Origin: CAWABB01 sp963780165
GTDB taxonomy: Bacteria; Bacteroidota; Ignavibacteria; UBA10030; UBA6906
Assembly (NCBI GenBank): GCA_963780165.1
Contig: CAWABB010000006.1
Coordinates: 1 to 64,000, forward strand
Direction: 5' to 3'
DNA: 64,000 nucleotides
A model generated the notes under the pieces. That model searched no databases, was not told the DNA's origin, and saw only the letters and a program-made list of their open reading frames with translations. Below are positions 45,239 through 53,997 of the stretch, in pieces (position 1 is the stretch's first letter; every line of letters begins with the position of its first letter). A program made the position numbers and the translations under genes.

Positions 45239-45993
45239 AACGTACCGACGAAGATGCCGGCTTGCAGCATGAGCCCGTTCCCTTTGACGGAACCCGGGAC
45301 GCCCGCAAGATCGTAGTCGCCGTCCAGTGACCACGACGGCGCCAGCATCGCCACGTAGCTTGCACCGAGCCGCACACCAATCCACCCCGAGAGCGCGTAT
45401 TCGACGTTGAGCGCGGGGATGAGCGTGAAGAAGCTCCCAGTAAGACTCCGGGTGAGTACGTTCCCGGTCGTGGCGTTCCAGTTAGTAAAGAGATCCTTCT
45501 CGCGATCCCACGTCTGTCCCTCGCCGGGAAGCTGCTTCCGAAGCGTGAGACCCATTCCTCCCCAGCCGATCATGGTCCCGACGGCGACATCCAGCTTTGG
45601 CACGATTGTCCAGACATATTCGAACGTGAATCCGCCGAAGCTGATGTTGACGTCGACGTCCTGCCGGATCTTCGTGTCGGCATTGACCGTTGTGCTCGTC
45701 CTGCTGCCGCCCATTGCCATGAAGCCGACGCGAACGTTCGGGACCACAAGGATGTAGAGGGCGCCCGCGCCCCCCTGCATGAACATCGCCTCATCGTTCA
45801 TCGGGGCGGCCCCGGTGCCACTCAGGAATTGGTTGATGGGAGCGACGTCAAAGAAGAGCATGCCCGGAGTGTATCCGGCGAAGAGGCCAACCTTGGGCGC
45901 CTTTGTCCTGCGCGGCGGAATAGGCTCCTCCTGCGCGCTGGCGAGCGGGACGAGCATGGCAATGATCAGGAAGATACCGAGAAGTCGTCGCAT
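45235..45993 (-). CDS. Outer-membrane beta-barrel protein
   Basis: 252 residues from ATG 45993 (GGAG seven bases upstream). Signal peptide MRRLLGIFLIIAMLVPLASAQ. The mature part alternates hydrophobic and polar residues with many Gly and aromatics (GLFAGYTPGMLFFDV, VRVGFMAMGG, LDVAVGTMIGWGGMGL, IGVRLGASYVAML) and ends in a strand closing in Phe (GIFVGTF), the sorting signal of outer-membrane barrels. No specific family recognised. Its promoter is at 46034-46062; it reads away from the 46,123 gene. Confidence 0.72.
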   Translation of the reverse strand: MRRLLGIFLIIAMLVPLASAQEEPIPPRRTKAPKVGLFAGYTPGMLFFDVAPINQFLSGTGAAPMNDEAMFMQGGAGALYILVVPNVRVGFMAMGGSRTSTTVNADTKIRQDVDVNISFGGFTFEYVWTIVPKLDVAVGTMIGWGGMGLTLRKQLPGEGQTWDREKDLFTNWNATTGNVLTRSLTGSFFTLIPALNVEYALSGWIGVRLGASYVAMLAPSWSLDGDYDLAGVPGSVKGNGLMLQAGIFVGTF

Positions 45994-46033
45994 GAAGTTC
46001 TCCGGGAGAGGGTCAACGTTGGCACATCGTATA

Positions 46034-46062
46034 AATGTACTGATTCGCCCGACGATATTCAA
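46034..46062 (-). promoter_or_regulatory. Promoter of the outer-membrane barrel gene
   Basis: Minus strand TTGAAT (46057-46062), 17-base spacer, TACATT (46034-46039); start near 46,027 and a 34-base leader with GGAG before the ATG. Confidence 0.55.
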
Positions 46063-46087
46063 TGACGGGCGATACGGATGGTCAAGG

Positions 46088-46116
46088 TTGATACTCCACG
46101 CCTGCGTATCTATATT
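46088..46116 (+). promoter_or_regulatory. Promoter giving a nearly leaderless transcript
   Basis: TTGATA (46088-46093), 17-base spacer, TATATT (46111-46116). The expected transcription start, 6-7 bases on, coincides with the ATG at 46123, and no Shine-Dalgarno sequence lies before that ATG. Confidence 0.55.
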
Positions 46117-46122
46117 TACGGC

Positions 46123-47067
46123 ATGATTACGACTACCCTTGCCCTGGCACGCTCTCGGGCCCGGGGCCCTCGCGTGGCGCGCACAGATGCCTGTGCCATT
46201 CTCTTTGCGTTTCTCCTGTTGGCTGCACCATTCACTGCGCAAAGCCAGGACGCTCCCGGAAGCCCCGAATCCTCAGATTTCTTCCCCGGCGGAACGCTTG
46301 TCGTCCCGTATGTCGCGCACATGCCCGAGCCGATCTCCGGACTCCGGAAAGAGATCGGAAACTCACGGATGCGGCTCATGATCGCGGCACCGCTCGACGT
46401 GTGGGAACTCCGCATGGCGGACGACGGCTCTGCCAGGCTGCGCGTTGGCATCGACTTCTTCATGCAGGCGCTGACGACCAGCAGCGAAGGGTTAAGGCTT
46501 CAGATCGACGCGGCGGACGGCTGGTTTGGCGGACACGTTGCGAGCCGGTGGGATGTCCGGGACGCATCGGTCACGGTGCGGCTGAGGATCCTCCACCTGA
46601 GCGGACACATGGTGGACGGTCACTTCGACAACGGGACCGACACCTGGAAGGACGGCCGGGAGCCGATTCCATTCACGCGGGACTTCGGCGAATTGTCTGC
46701 CGCGGTCAGCACATTACTTTCGTCGGTGACGATCCGCGGCTTCGCCGGGACTTCCTACGCAACGTTGATCCGCCCCGACAACATCAAGCGCTGGGCGTTC
46801 CTGGGCGGGTTTGATTTGCACAGCGCATCACTGATCGCCGATGGCGGGCCATTCCCCCTGCTCCTGTACGGCGGCTATACGCTCACGCTGGCCGGCATCC
46901 CGACGTATACCGGGACGAACAGTGTCGAAGCGGGCGTCAAGTTCGGGGCCTGGGAAGGGAGAGGTATGCGCGTGTACGCGGGGTACTACGCGGGCCAGAT
47001 GATGTTCACGCAATACTACGATCTCAGGACCGACCACTGGGCGATCGGGTTCGCATTCGAGCTGTGA
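46123..47067 (+). CDS. Putative outer-membrane/secreted protein (DUF1207-like)
   Basis: 314 residues from ATG 46123, chosen because the frame upstream (to 46078) runs through the promoter. Leader with several Arg then ACAILFAFLLLAAPFTAQSQ. The mature part: FFPGGTLVVPYVAHMPEPISGLRK, MRLMIAAPLDVWEL, VGIDFFMQALTTSSEGLRLQIDAADGWFGGHVASRW, YTGTNSVEAGVKFGAW, ending in a strand AIGFAFEL. Order and wording resemble DUF1207 surface proteins, but that is by-eye similarity only. Probably a barrel in the outer membrane. Confidence 0.6.
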   Translation: MITTTLALARSRARGPRVARTDACAILFAFLLLAAPFTAQSQDAPGSPESSDFFPGGTLVVPYVAHMPEPISGLRKEIGNSRMRLMIAAPLDVWELRMADDGSARLRVGIDFFMQALTTSSEGLRLQIDAADGWFGGHVASRWDVRDASVTVRLRILHLSGHMVDGHFDNGTDTWKDGREPIPFTRDFGELSAAVSTLLSSVTIRGFAGTSYATLIRPDNIKRWAFLGGFDLHSASLIADGGPFPLLLYGGYTLTLAGIPTYTGTNSVEAGVKFGAWEGRGMRVYAGYYAGQMMFTQYYDLRTDHWAIGFAFEL

Positions 47068-47095
47068 CGTTGCAGGACGGACTCATCCGATGACT

Positions 47096-49771
47096 TCACT
47101 GGCCGCCGTGTTCCCTGGCTATCAGTTCCTCGAACCAGTTGAGCACAACATTGAACCGTCTCGGGTTCGGTCCTGGTTTCCCCCTAAGAATCATGACGAC
47201 TTTCTTGCCGTCCGGCGAGATGTCGTAGTTTCGGTACCACGAGTTGCCGCCGAATGAGAACTCTCCGCCGGCAAAGACTGTTGGCTTCCCGACTTCCAGC
47301 GTACCGCCCGTACGCACAGGCACAGAGACTAACGTCCTGCGGTTGGTGTCCCAAAAGAATAGCTCGCGTCCATCAGGGCTCCACATGGGAGCAGATCCTC
47401 CGTCGGTGGAGATCCGGACGATATCCTTGAGATCCGGGTAGCGCCGCGCGTAGACCTCCCACCGGCCGGATTCGTCAGAGCCATAGGCCATCCAGCGCCC
47501 GTCAGGCGAAAGCGCAGGATAACGTTCATTGTACCGTGTCTGCAGCAAAGGCCTCGGTTTTCGGTCTCCTTCAAGCGACAGGAGCATGATATCATGCCCT
47601 GTTTCAGCGTAAACACCCTCCTGGAATATCAGCGACTTCCCATCCGCTGTCCAGCACCCGGGTTGCTGCTTGTAGTCAGTCTCAGTAAGCATTTCTGCTG
47701 GACCCTCGCCATCCAGGGCCTTCCAGAAGAGTCGGAATCCCCGACCGGCGCGATCCGACTGGAACAAGATACGTTTGCCGTCAGGAGTCCAGAGTGGTGT
47801 CCAGTCTCCTCCCTGGTCATCTGTGAAGCGGCGCAACACACCACGGTCCAGCTCGTAGATCCAGAGATTCGGCATGGCCTGATGCCAGGTGAAGACCAAA
47901 CGCTTGCCATCAGGCGAAAAGCGAAACCCGTGAAATGCGCCGGGTGGTATCGGCAGAGACCTGGTTTCCCCCCCGCGGTTCACCAACGCGATGGTATCGT
48001 TATCCACGGCTCCACTGCCGTGAATGTACACCAGCGTTCCCGTTTCGGAGAGTGCGAACTGTGCGGAGGCATCTCTTTTCATCATCACCCCTTCCAGAAC
48101 CGGAAAGGATGATCCGCTGATCGTAAGGGTCTTCAGATCGAACGGCACAGCCCATACGTCGCCTTCACCGGGACGGCCGTAGACAATATGGCCGGTCGGT
48201 GAGTACCTGGCGTATCCGCCTCCTTTGATCAGGTACTGGATTGTGCGGGTTTCCGTTGACACCAATGCAATCTGGGTCGTCCGCCAACCGGCGGAGACAG
48301 TGATGAGGATTGTCTTCCCATCAGGCAGGATCTGCGGCCAACAGTACCAATTGAGCGGTGCTATGTCCGTTAGTTCTACTAACCTCTGAGGGTTGGATCC
48401 GTCCGCCTGAATCCTGAAGAGGCCATCGCCTGCTATCCACCTGACGAAGACGATCGTGTTGTCAGCCCCCCATGCTCCGCCGACGGTCGCAGCCTCACAA
48501 ATGTTCTGGGGTGCTCCACCATGGAGCGAGACCTTCTTCAAGTACCCATCGGCCCAGAAACCGACCCAGTTCCCATCCGGCGAGAAGAAGGGAGCACGCC
48601 CTCCTTCCGTTCCGGAGATCGGTCTGCCTTCCAGAGAATCCAGTGCGCGGAGATAGAGACGCGAGATTCCATTTTGCACCACGCCATACACCAACTTCCG
48701 GCCATCGCGGGAGATTGCGATGGCCGGGCCCGAATTTGAATTCCCGTCCAGTGAATCTCCTTCCTGCAGGGTTTCAGAGAAACGCACTGGTCGTTGGTTC
48801 GCAACCGTCGGGCCGGACCACGGTTTCCAGAATGCCGCAGCCGCCACTACTGCCATGAAGAGGGCCACGAACCACGGGCTCAGCTGCCTCCAACGTCCGA
48901 CTCGACGGGGAGTCCGACCCGGTCCGGAGTCCGCAGGAGAGGTCGTCCTGTCGGAGGGGCTGGTCCTGAGAACCCGGAGATCAACCAGTATGTCGTCGAC
49001 GTGCTGGTATCGCTCGTCCCTATTCTTTGCGAGCGCTTTCGAGACAATGCGCTCCAACTCCATCGGCACACCGGTCCGCAGGGCAGTGAGTGGTTCCGGG
49101 TCCGTGTTCAAGATGGAATACATCACCGCATTCTCATAATCACCCTTGAACGGCAACTGGCCGGTGACCATCTCAAAGATTGTCACTCCCAGCGACCAGA
49201 TGTCCGTTCGGTGGTCGACAGACTCACCTTTCGTTTGCTCCGGGGACATATAGGCAGCTGTGCCGAGCGTGGAGCCTGTCCGCGTCCGCATCGATTGCCC
49301 GCGCAGCTTTGCCAGCCCGAAATCCACGATCTTGGCCACACCATCCGAGGTGATCATGACATTGGCCGGCTTGATGTCGCGGTGAACGATCCCCTGCTCG
49401 TGTGCCCTGGCCAGACCCTGGGCAATCTGGATGGCGACATCGATCGCAGCTTCGATCTTCAGCGGCCCCCGCTCGATCTTCTTCTTGAGTGTCTCACCCT
49501 CGTACAGGTCCATAACGATGAACATCTGGCCGTCGGGGCCTTGGTCAATGTCATGGACATTGCAGATGTTGTTATGCTGGAGGGCAGACGCGGCCTGGGC
49601 TTCGCGAACAAACCGTTCCTTGGCGTCCGGGTCGCGGGTGAGGTCAGGCGGGAGGAACTTGAGTGCTACTGTGCGCTTAAGTTTTGTGTCCTCTGCCCTG
49701 TAGACAACGCCCATGCCCCCGCCGCCCAGGTGCTCGAGGATCTTGTAATGGGAAACGACGTTGCCGATCAT
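47096..49771 (-). CDS. Ser/Thr protein kinase with C-terminal TolB/WD40-like beta-propeller
   Basis: 891 residues. Hanks-type kinase: Gly-rich loop LGGGGMG (15-21), Lys38 in VALK, HRDIKPAN (130-137), DFG (150-152), the activation segment GSTLGTAAYMSPEQ, DIWSLGVTIFEM. A single membrane helix (about 300-316) is followed by a periplasmic propeller of repeats (FFSPDGNWVGFWADG, RFSPDGKRLVFTWHQ, LWTPDGKRILFQSD, ALSPDGRWMAYGSD, MWSPDGRELFFWD). This is the PknD-like layout of a transmembrane sensor kinase. It lies ten bases after the next kinase, a close paralogue. Confidence 0.93.
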   Translation of the reverse strand: MIGNVVSHYKILEHLGGGGMGVVYRAEDTKLKRTVALKFLPPDLTRDPDAKERFVREAQAASALQHNNICNVHDIDQGPDGQMFIVMDLYEGETLKKKIERGPLKIEAAIDVAIQIAQGLARAHEQGIVHRDIKPANVMITSDGVAKIVDFGLAKLRGQSMRTRTGSTLGTAAYMSPEQTKGESVDHRTDIWSLGVTIFEMVTGQLPFKGDYENAVMYSILNTDPEPLTALRTGVPMELERIVSKALAKNRDERYQHVDDILVDLRVLRTSPSDRTTSPADSGPGRTPRRVGRWRQLSPWFVALFMAVVAAAAFWKPWSGPTVANQRPVRFSETLQEGDSLDGNSNSGPAIAISRDGRKLVYGVVQNGISRLYLRALDSLEGRPISGTEGGRAPFFSPDGNWVGFWADGYLKKVSLHGGAPQNICEAATVGGAWGADNTIVFVRWIAGDGLFRIQADGSNPQRLVELTDIAPLNWYCWPQILPDGKTILITVSAGWRTTQIALVSTETRTIQYLIKGGGYARYSPTGHIVYGRPGEGDVWAVPFDLKTLTISGSSFPVLEGVMMKRDASAQFALSETGTLVYIHGSGAVDNDTIALVNRGGETRSLPIPPGAFHGFRFSPDGKRLVFTWHQAMPNLWIYELDRGVLRRFTDDQGGDWTPLWTPDGKRILFQSDRAGRGFRLFWKALDGEGPAEMLTETDYKQQPGCWTADGKSLIFQEGVYAETGHDIMLLSLEGDRKPRPLLQTRYNERYPALSPDGRWMAYGSDESGRWEVYARRYPDLKDIVRISTDGGSAPMWSPDGRELFFWDTNRRTLVSVPVRTGGTLEVGKPTVFAGGEFSFGGNSWYRNYDISPDGKKVVMILRGKPGPNPRRFNVVLNWFEELIAREHGGQ

Positions 49772-49781
49772 CGCCAGGCTC

Positions 49782-52721
49782 TCAATTCACCGGCCCCAGA
49801 TACAGATCGTACCAGGCAAGTGTTTCCTTGATCACTTCTTTCAACGGCACGAAATGATCGGTATCGTACAGGAGAAGTCGCTTCTGCCCCGGCGCCGTGC
49901 CCAGATGTTCGTACATTGGCTCAACAGCGATTTCGCAGGGAAAGATGACGTCGTACTTCCCGTTAAGCATCAACGTCGGGATGTGCACACGGGGAGCGTA
50001 GTTGAATTCGTCCGCTTCGGGTCGGAGGGAAGCGTCAGCGGCAAATCCACCGAGGAGAAGGACGCTCGCCTTCAGACGCCTATCCACCGCCGGAATGAGA
50101 CACCCCAGGCGCGCGCCCCAGCTGAAGCCGTAGAATGCAAGCTTCGAGGTGTCGATGTCCTTCCGTGTCGACAGATAGTCGATCGTCCTGCCGAAATCCT
50201 TGACGTATTTGATGAGAAGCTCGGTATATGCATTCTGGTATTTCTTGCTTGGCCAGTGCATATCGAAGTTCACGCCGATTTCGTTCCGTTCATATGTCCC
50301 ATAGTAGACGGGGTACACCACCGCGCGTCCGCTTTTGACGATGAAATCGATCAGCCGCTCATCGGTGAGCTTGTCGCTTGTCGGTACCCATAGAGCGTAC
50401 GAACCCGGAAAGAAAATGATCGTTTGGTATGGCGTCGCGGCTTTCCGGGGCAGGAACAGAAGGGCAATGACTCGCTCCTTCGCGTAGGCCGCATCAAATG
50501 TGACCTTCTCTCGGATCATGTCCGGGAGACTCTCATCCCTCTTCTCAACAACAGGGTTGAGCTCCAACCTGTCATAGGAGAACTGATCTGTGTACAGTTG
50601 AAAGATCGCGTCTGAGACCGGTTTTGACTTTGCGTAGTCTCTTGTCGTCCAGTCCACCGGGCCAAACACTCGATCAGGGATCTTCTCTCTGGCGAGATAA
50701 CGAACGCAACGAAACCCGTTCTTCGGAGAGCGGTCAAATGCCGGAGCCTGGCTCAGGAATTCGTACATATACGAGATATCGTTCCATGTGCCTCCGCGTA
50801 CGCATCGTCCCCCTTTCGATTCGTTAAGGCACCACTCCCTCACATTCCCTGCCATATCATACGCCCCGAACGCATTCATCCCCTCGAACGCCCCGACGCG
50901 AGAAGGCCCTGGGCTGCCGAAATTGCTGAGGTTGCCGATCTGCGTCAAGAACATCTGCTGAGATGTACCGAAGTCTGCACCAAGGCCCCAATGATGAGTG
51001 GTCGGCAGGTCCTTCCCGGAGAATTCCGCGTACGCCGCGGCTTCGTACCAGCTTACCCCGGATACCGGATAGTCTTCCTGTGCCTCCGGATAGTCGCCTG
51101 CCTGCCACGTTGAGGGGCCCGGTCTCCCCGTCGCGTCGACGCACAGCAGCATCGCTTCTTCCCACGAGAGCTTCTTGCCATCCCGGGTGAATGCATGCTT
51201 CCAGTATGTGCGGTTGCGATATCCTCCTGCCTCGACGAACCCCTTGAATTGAGCGTTCGTGACCTCGAACTTGTCGATGAGGAACTCGGAAAGAGCCACA
51301 AGTTCCTTATCGACTTGCAGTTCCATCGTCTTCCCCCCGGACACCCTCAACATCCCCCGGGGCATTCTTCCCAGCGTATCCAGTTTCCTGGAGAGCGAGT
51401 CTTGTGTGAGGCTTACTGCCCACAGGGTATCAAAGCCCGCCTTCTCGAATCTCCACCGGAAAAAACATTTGGGAATTCTTATGCTGTCCAAAGGGGTGAT
51501 CCCAACATACTCCCAATCGCCCACCCCGGATGAATACTCCCTCCTGTACGCCTTCGCACCCGGCGGATCTGTGGAGATCGTCATTCGACGCGAGAAAGTC
51601 GGCCACAGCTTTGATAACGCGGAATCGTGGGGGATGACCTTCTCGACCTCGCAGGCGAGCTTGAATGGATCCTGGTATTTCGTCTGGTCACCGTTGAGAA
51701 GCGCTTCTTCGGCCAGCCGTTTGATTTCCGACATCGCTTCCCCTTCTGCCCATCGGATGTTCTCGATTCTATTCACGTACCAGGCAAGCGCCCCGGCAAT
51801 CACAATCACTACTCCAATCAGCGGGATGAGTATCGATTGGCGTCTCACCCTCCGCACGAACCCAGGAAGGCCACCGTGAACCGCCGTGGGCTGAAGAAAT
51901 GTGCTCTTGATTTGGGTTAGATCGTTGAGAAGATCCGTGGCAAGCCCGTATCGTTCCGAGGGGCTCTTCTCGAGGGCTTTCCGGAGAGTGTTCGACAACT
52001 GCTGCGGTACATCTGACCGGATCTGGTCAATCGGTTTCGGGTCTTCATTGAGTATGGAATAGATGAGTGCAGCATCATGCTCGCTTCTGAACGGAAGGTG
52101 TCCGCTGAGCATTTCATACAGAATCACTCCCAACGACCAGATATCCGTGCGCTGATCGACTTCCTCGCCCCGCGCCTGTTCGGGCGACATATAGGCAGCC
52201 GTGCCCAGGGTCGAGCCAGTCTTGGTCAATCGCGATTGGCCTGACAGCTTTGCGAGCCCGAAGTCGACGATCTTGGAAACGCCGTCAGCCGTGACCATGA
52301 TGTTGGCAGGCTTGATGTCGCGGTGGACGATGCCGTGCTCGTGCGCCCTGGCGAGACCCTGCGACACCTGGATGGCAATGTCGACGGCGTCGAGGATCGT
52401 CAGCGGTCCATGCTCGATCTTCTCCTTGAGCGTCTCGCCTTCGTAGAAGTCCATGACGATGAAGAGCTGGCCGTCAGGCGTTTCATCGATGTCGTGGACC
52501 GTGCAGATATTGTTGTGCTGGAGAGCGGAGGCGGCTTTGGCCTCGTGAATGAAACGCTGCTTGGCTTCGGGGTCGCGGGTGAGATCGGGGGGGAGGAACT
52601 TGAGGGCGACCGTGCGGTCTAGCTTGAGGTCCTGGGCCTTGTAGACAACACCCATCCCTCCGCTTCCGAGGTGCTCCAGAATCGTGTAGTGAGAGAGCGT
52701 CTGACCGACGAGGGAAACCAC
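49782..52721 (-). CDS. Ser/Thr kinase - PEGA - FGE/SUMF1 - alpha/beta-hydrolase fusion
   Basis: 979 residues in one uninterrupted frame. Kinase: LGSGGMG (18-24), Lys41, HRDIKPAN (133-140), DFG (153-155). Membrane helix 297-315. A PEGA-like segment (380-433, MTISTDPPGAKAYRRE ... EKAGFDTL). A formylglycine-generating-enzyme/sulfatase-modifying-factor-like domain (457-676: GGKTMELQVD, FLIDKFEVTNAQFKGFVE, YPVSGVSWYEAAAYAEF, GAYDMAGNVREW, CVRGGTWND, NGFRCVRYL). An alpha/beta-hydrolase of dienelactone-hydrolase/acetyl xylan esterase type (about 720-979) with nucleophile elbow GFSWG (Ser867), Asp924 and His956. The kinase faces the cytoplasm, the rest the periplasm. Function unknown; the hydrolase would be the output or sensor. 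Confidence 0.9.
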   Translation of the reverse strand: MVSLVGQTLSHYTILEHLGSGGMGVVYKAQDLKLDRTVALKFLPPDLTRDPEAKQRFIHEAKAASALQHNNICTVHDIDETPDGQLFIVMDFYEGETLKEKIEHGPLTILDAVDIAIQVSQGLARAHEHGIVHRDIKPANIMVTADGVSKIVDFGLAKLSGQSRLTKTGSTLGTAAYMSPEQARGEEVDQRTDIWSLGVILYEMLSGHLPFRSEHDAALIYSILNEDPKPIDQIRSDVPQQLSNTLRKALEKSPSERYGLATDLLNDLTQIKSTFLQPTAVHGGLPGFVRRVRRQSILIPLIGVVIVIAGALAWYVNRIENIRWAEGEAMSEIKRLAEEALLNGDQTKYQDPFKLACEVEKVIPHDSALSKLWPTFSRRMTISTDPPGAKAYRREYSSGVGDWEYVGITPLDSIRIPKCFFRWRFEKAGFDTLWAVSLTQDSLSRKLDTLGRMPRGMLRVSGGKTMELQVDKELVALSEFLIDKFEVTNAQFKGFVEAGGYRNRTYWKHAFTRDGKKLSWEEAMLLCVDATGRPGPSTWQAGDYPEAQEDYPVSGVSWYEAAAYAEFSGKDLPTTHHWGLGADFGTSQQMFLTQIGNLSNFGSPGPSRVGAFEGMNAFGAYDMAGNVREWCLNESKGGRCVRGGTWNDISYMYEFLSQAPAFDRSPKNGFRCVRYLAREKIPDRVFGPVDWTTRDYAKSKPVSDAIFQLYTDQFSYDRLELNPVVEKRDESLPDMIREKVTFDAAYAKERVIALLFLPRKAATPYQTIIFFPGSYALWVPTSDKLTDERLIDFIVKSGRAVVYPVYYGTYERNEIGVNFDMHWPSKKYQNAYTELLIKYVKDFGRTIDYLSTRKDIDTSKLAFYGFSWGARLGCLIPAVDRRLKASVLLLGGFAADASLRPEADEFNYAPRVHIPTLMLNGKYDVIFPCEIAVEPMYEHLGTAPGQKRLLLYDTDHFVPLKEVIKETLAWYDLYLGPVN

Positions 52722-52759
52722 TGCCCTTCCTCTCGATGGGAGGTCGCTTCAGGCCGGCA

Positions 52760-53134
52760 TCACTCGACCCGGGGACTACATCTTCTGTGCGAAGCGCCGC
52801 ACCTTCGATGCCAAGGGTTCTCAGTCTGCCGTGAGATCCATCTGTTGACCTTGCTGCGATCGAGCCCGAGCACAAGTTCCCAGAATCTCAGCTTTCTGGG
52901 GGAAAGACCTCGACCCGAGTATCGATTGAGCCAGTCGCACAACGCCTGGTCTCCCGCCCTTTGACGGAGCCATCGAATCGAGTCCCAGTCCCCTTCCGCA
53001 AGGAGGCGCCCCACAACGAAGTCGGCGTCGGTATCTAGCGAGAGGCATCGAGAATTGCAGTCCCAGAAGAAAGGCCGAAGATGCCGCGGAAGGGATTCGC
53101 TTCTGAGCCTTTGGTTTCGAGGTGTGGCACTCAT
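52760..53134 (-). CDS. Small DUF6922-like protein
   Basis: 124 residues from ATG 53134; the longer open frame begins in noncoding sequence. Core: LPRHLRPFFWDCNSRCLSLDTDADFVVGRLLAEGDWDSIRWLRQ, then YSGRGLSPRKLRFWELVLGLD, which fits the small domain found next to nucleotidyltransferase-type (AbiEii) genes. Here no nucleotidyltransferase follows; the next gene is the kinase fusion 38 bases on. No clear ribosome site. Confidence 0.6.
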   Translation of the reverse strand: MSATPRNQRLRSESLPRHLRPFFWDCNSRCLSLDTDADFVVGRLLAEGDWDSIRWLRQRAGDQALCDWLNRYSGRGLSPRKLRFWELVLGLDRSKVNRWISRQTENPWHRRCGASHRRCSPRVE

Positions 53135-53251
53135 GCAGAAAGATACGCATTTCCCCAACAATGTAGCACATGACCCGTGCACAAAGACGGCCCCGGGGAC
53201 GGGCCTATCAACGAGGAAGCGAACTCCCGGAGCCGTTCGCAGGTCGATGCC

Positions 53252-53803
53252 CTACACGAGCCCCAGCTGCGGCGCGACGTGCTTCAACGCTGTAATGACG
53301 AAGCCGATGTGATCGTCCATCACGAACCCCGCCTCCGCCGCTCCCTGCAGGATGTCCTCTCTGCTGACCGATCGCGCGAACGCCTTGTCCTTCAGCTTCT
53401 TCTTCACCGACGACACCTCGAGGTCCGCGATTTTGTTCGGCCGGATCACGGCCACCGCGACGATGAAACCGCACAGCTCGTCGCACGCAAAGAGTGTCTG
53501 CGCCATCTTCGAGTCGCGCGGCACATTCATCGCCGGAACGTGCGAGATGATCACCCGACGCAACTCTTCCGGAAAGCCGCGCTCTTTGAGGATCTCCGAC
53601 CCCTTCATCGGATGGTCCGGCACCTGCTGGTTCTGCTCGTAGTCGAAGTCGTGCAGCAGCCCCACGGCTCCCCACGCCTCCTCGTCCTCCCCGAACGACC
53701 GCGCGTACGCGCGCATGGCCGCTTCCACGGCGAGCGCGTGGGTTCGGAGGCTCTCCGTCTTCGTGTATTCGTGCAAGAGGTCGAGGCATTCCTGCCGTGT
53801 CAT
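53252..53803 (-). CDS. HD-domain phosphohydrolase
   Basis: 183 residues. HDIG-type metal-dependent hydrolase: TESLRTHALAVEAAMRAYA (first His), GLLHDFDYEQ (HD doublet), DHPMKGSEIL, VIISHVP, then FACDELCGFIVAVAVIRPNKIADLEVSSVKKKLKDKAFA. Very similar small HD proteins are widespread and hydrolyse nucleotides or unknown phosphoesters. It is separated from the DUF6922-like gene by 117 bases. Confidence 0.9.
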   Translation of the reverse strand: MTRQECLDLLHEYTKTESLRTHALAVEAAMRAYARSFGEDEEAWGAVGLLHDFDYEQNQQVPDHPMKGSEILKERGFPEELRRVIISHVPAMNVPRDSKMAQTLFACDELCGFIVAVAVIRPNKIADLEVSSVKKKLKDKAFARSVSREDILQGAAEAGFVMDDHIGFVITALKHVAPQLGLV

Positions 53804-53997
53804 GTTCGGCTCCGTAGAGGTGTGAATTGAAGAAGATATGAATCCACGCGGTCAAACGAAATGGCCGGGGGGATCGAGAGAGCTACAGGTCGAGAGGACG
53901 GCAGGGTGAGAGGGCCGCGGGCCAACCGGCCACACACAATGTAGAGGATGAACGCGGGAGGGACGGAAGGATGGCGGGAGAGGAGTGAATTTGGCGG

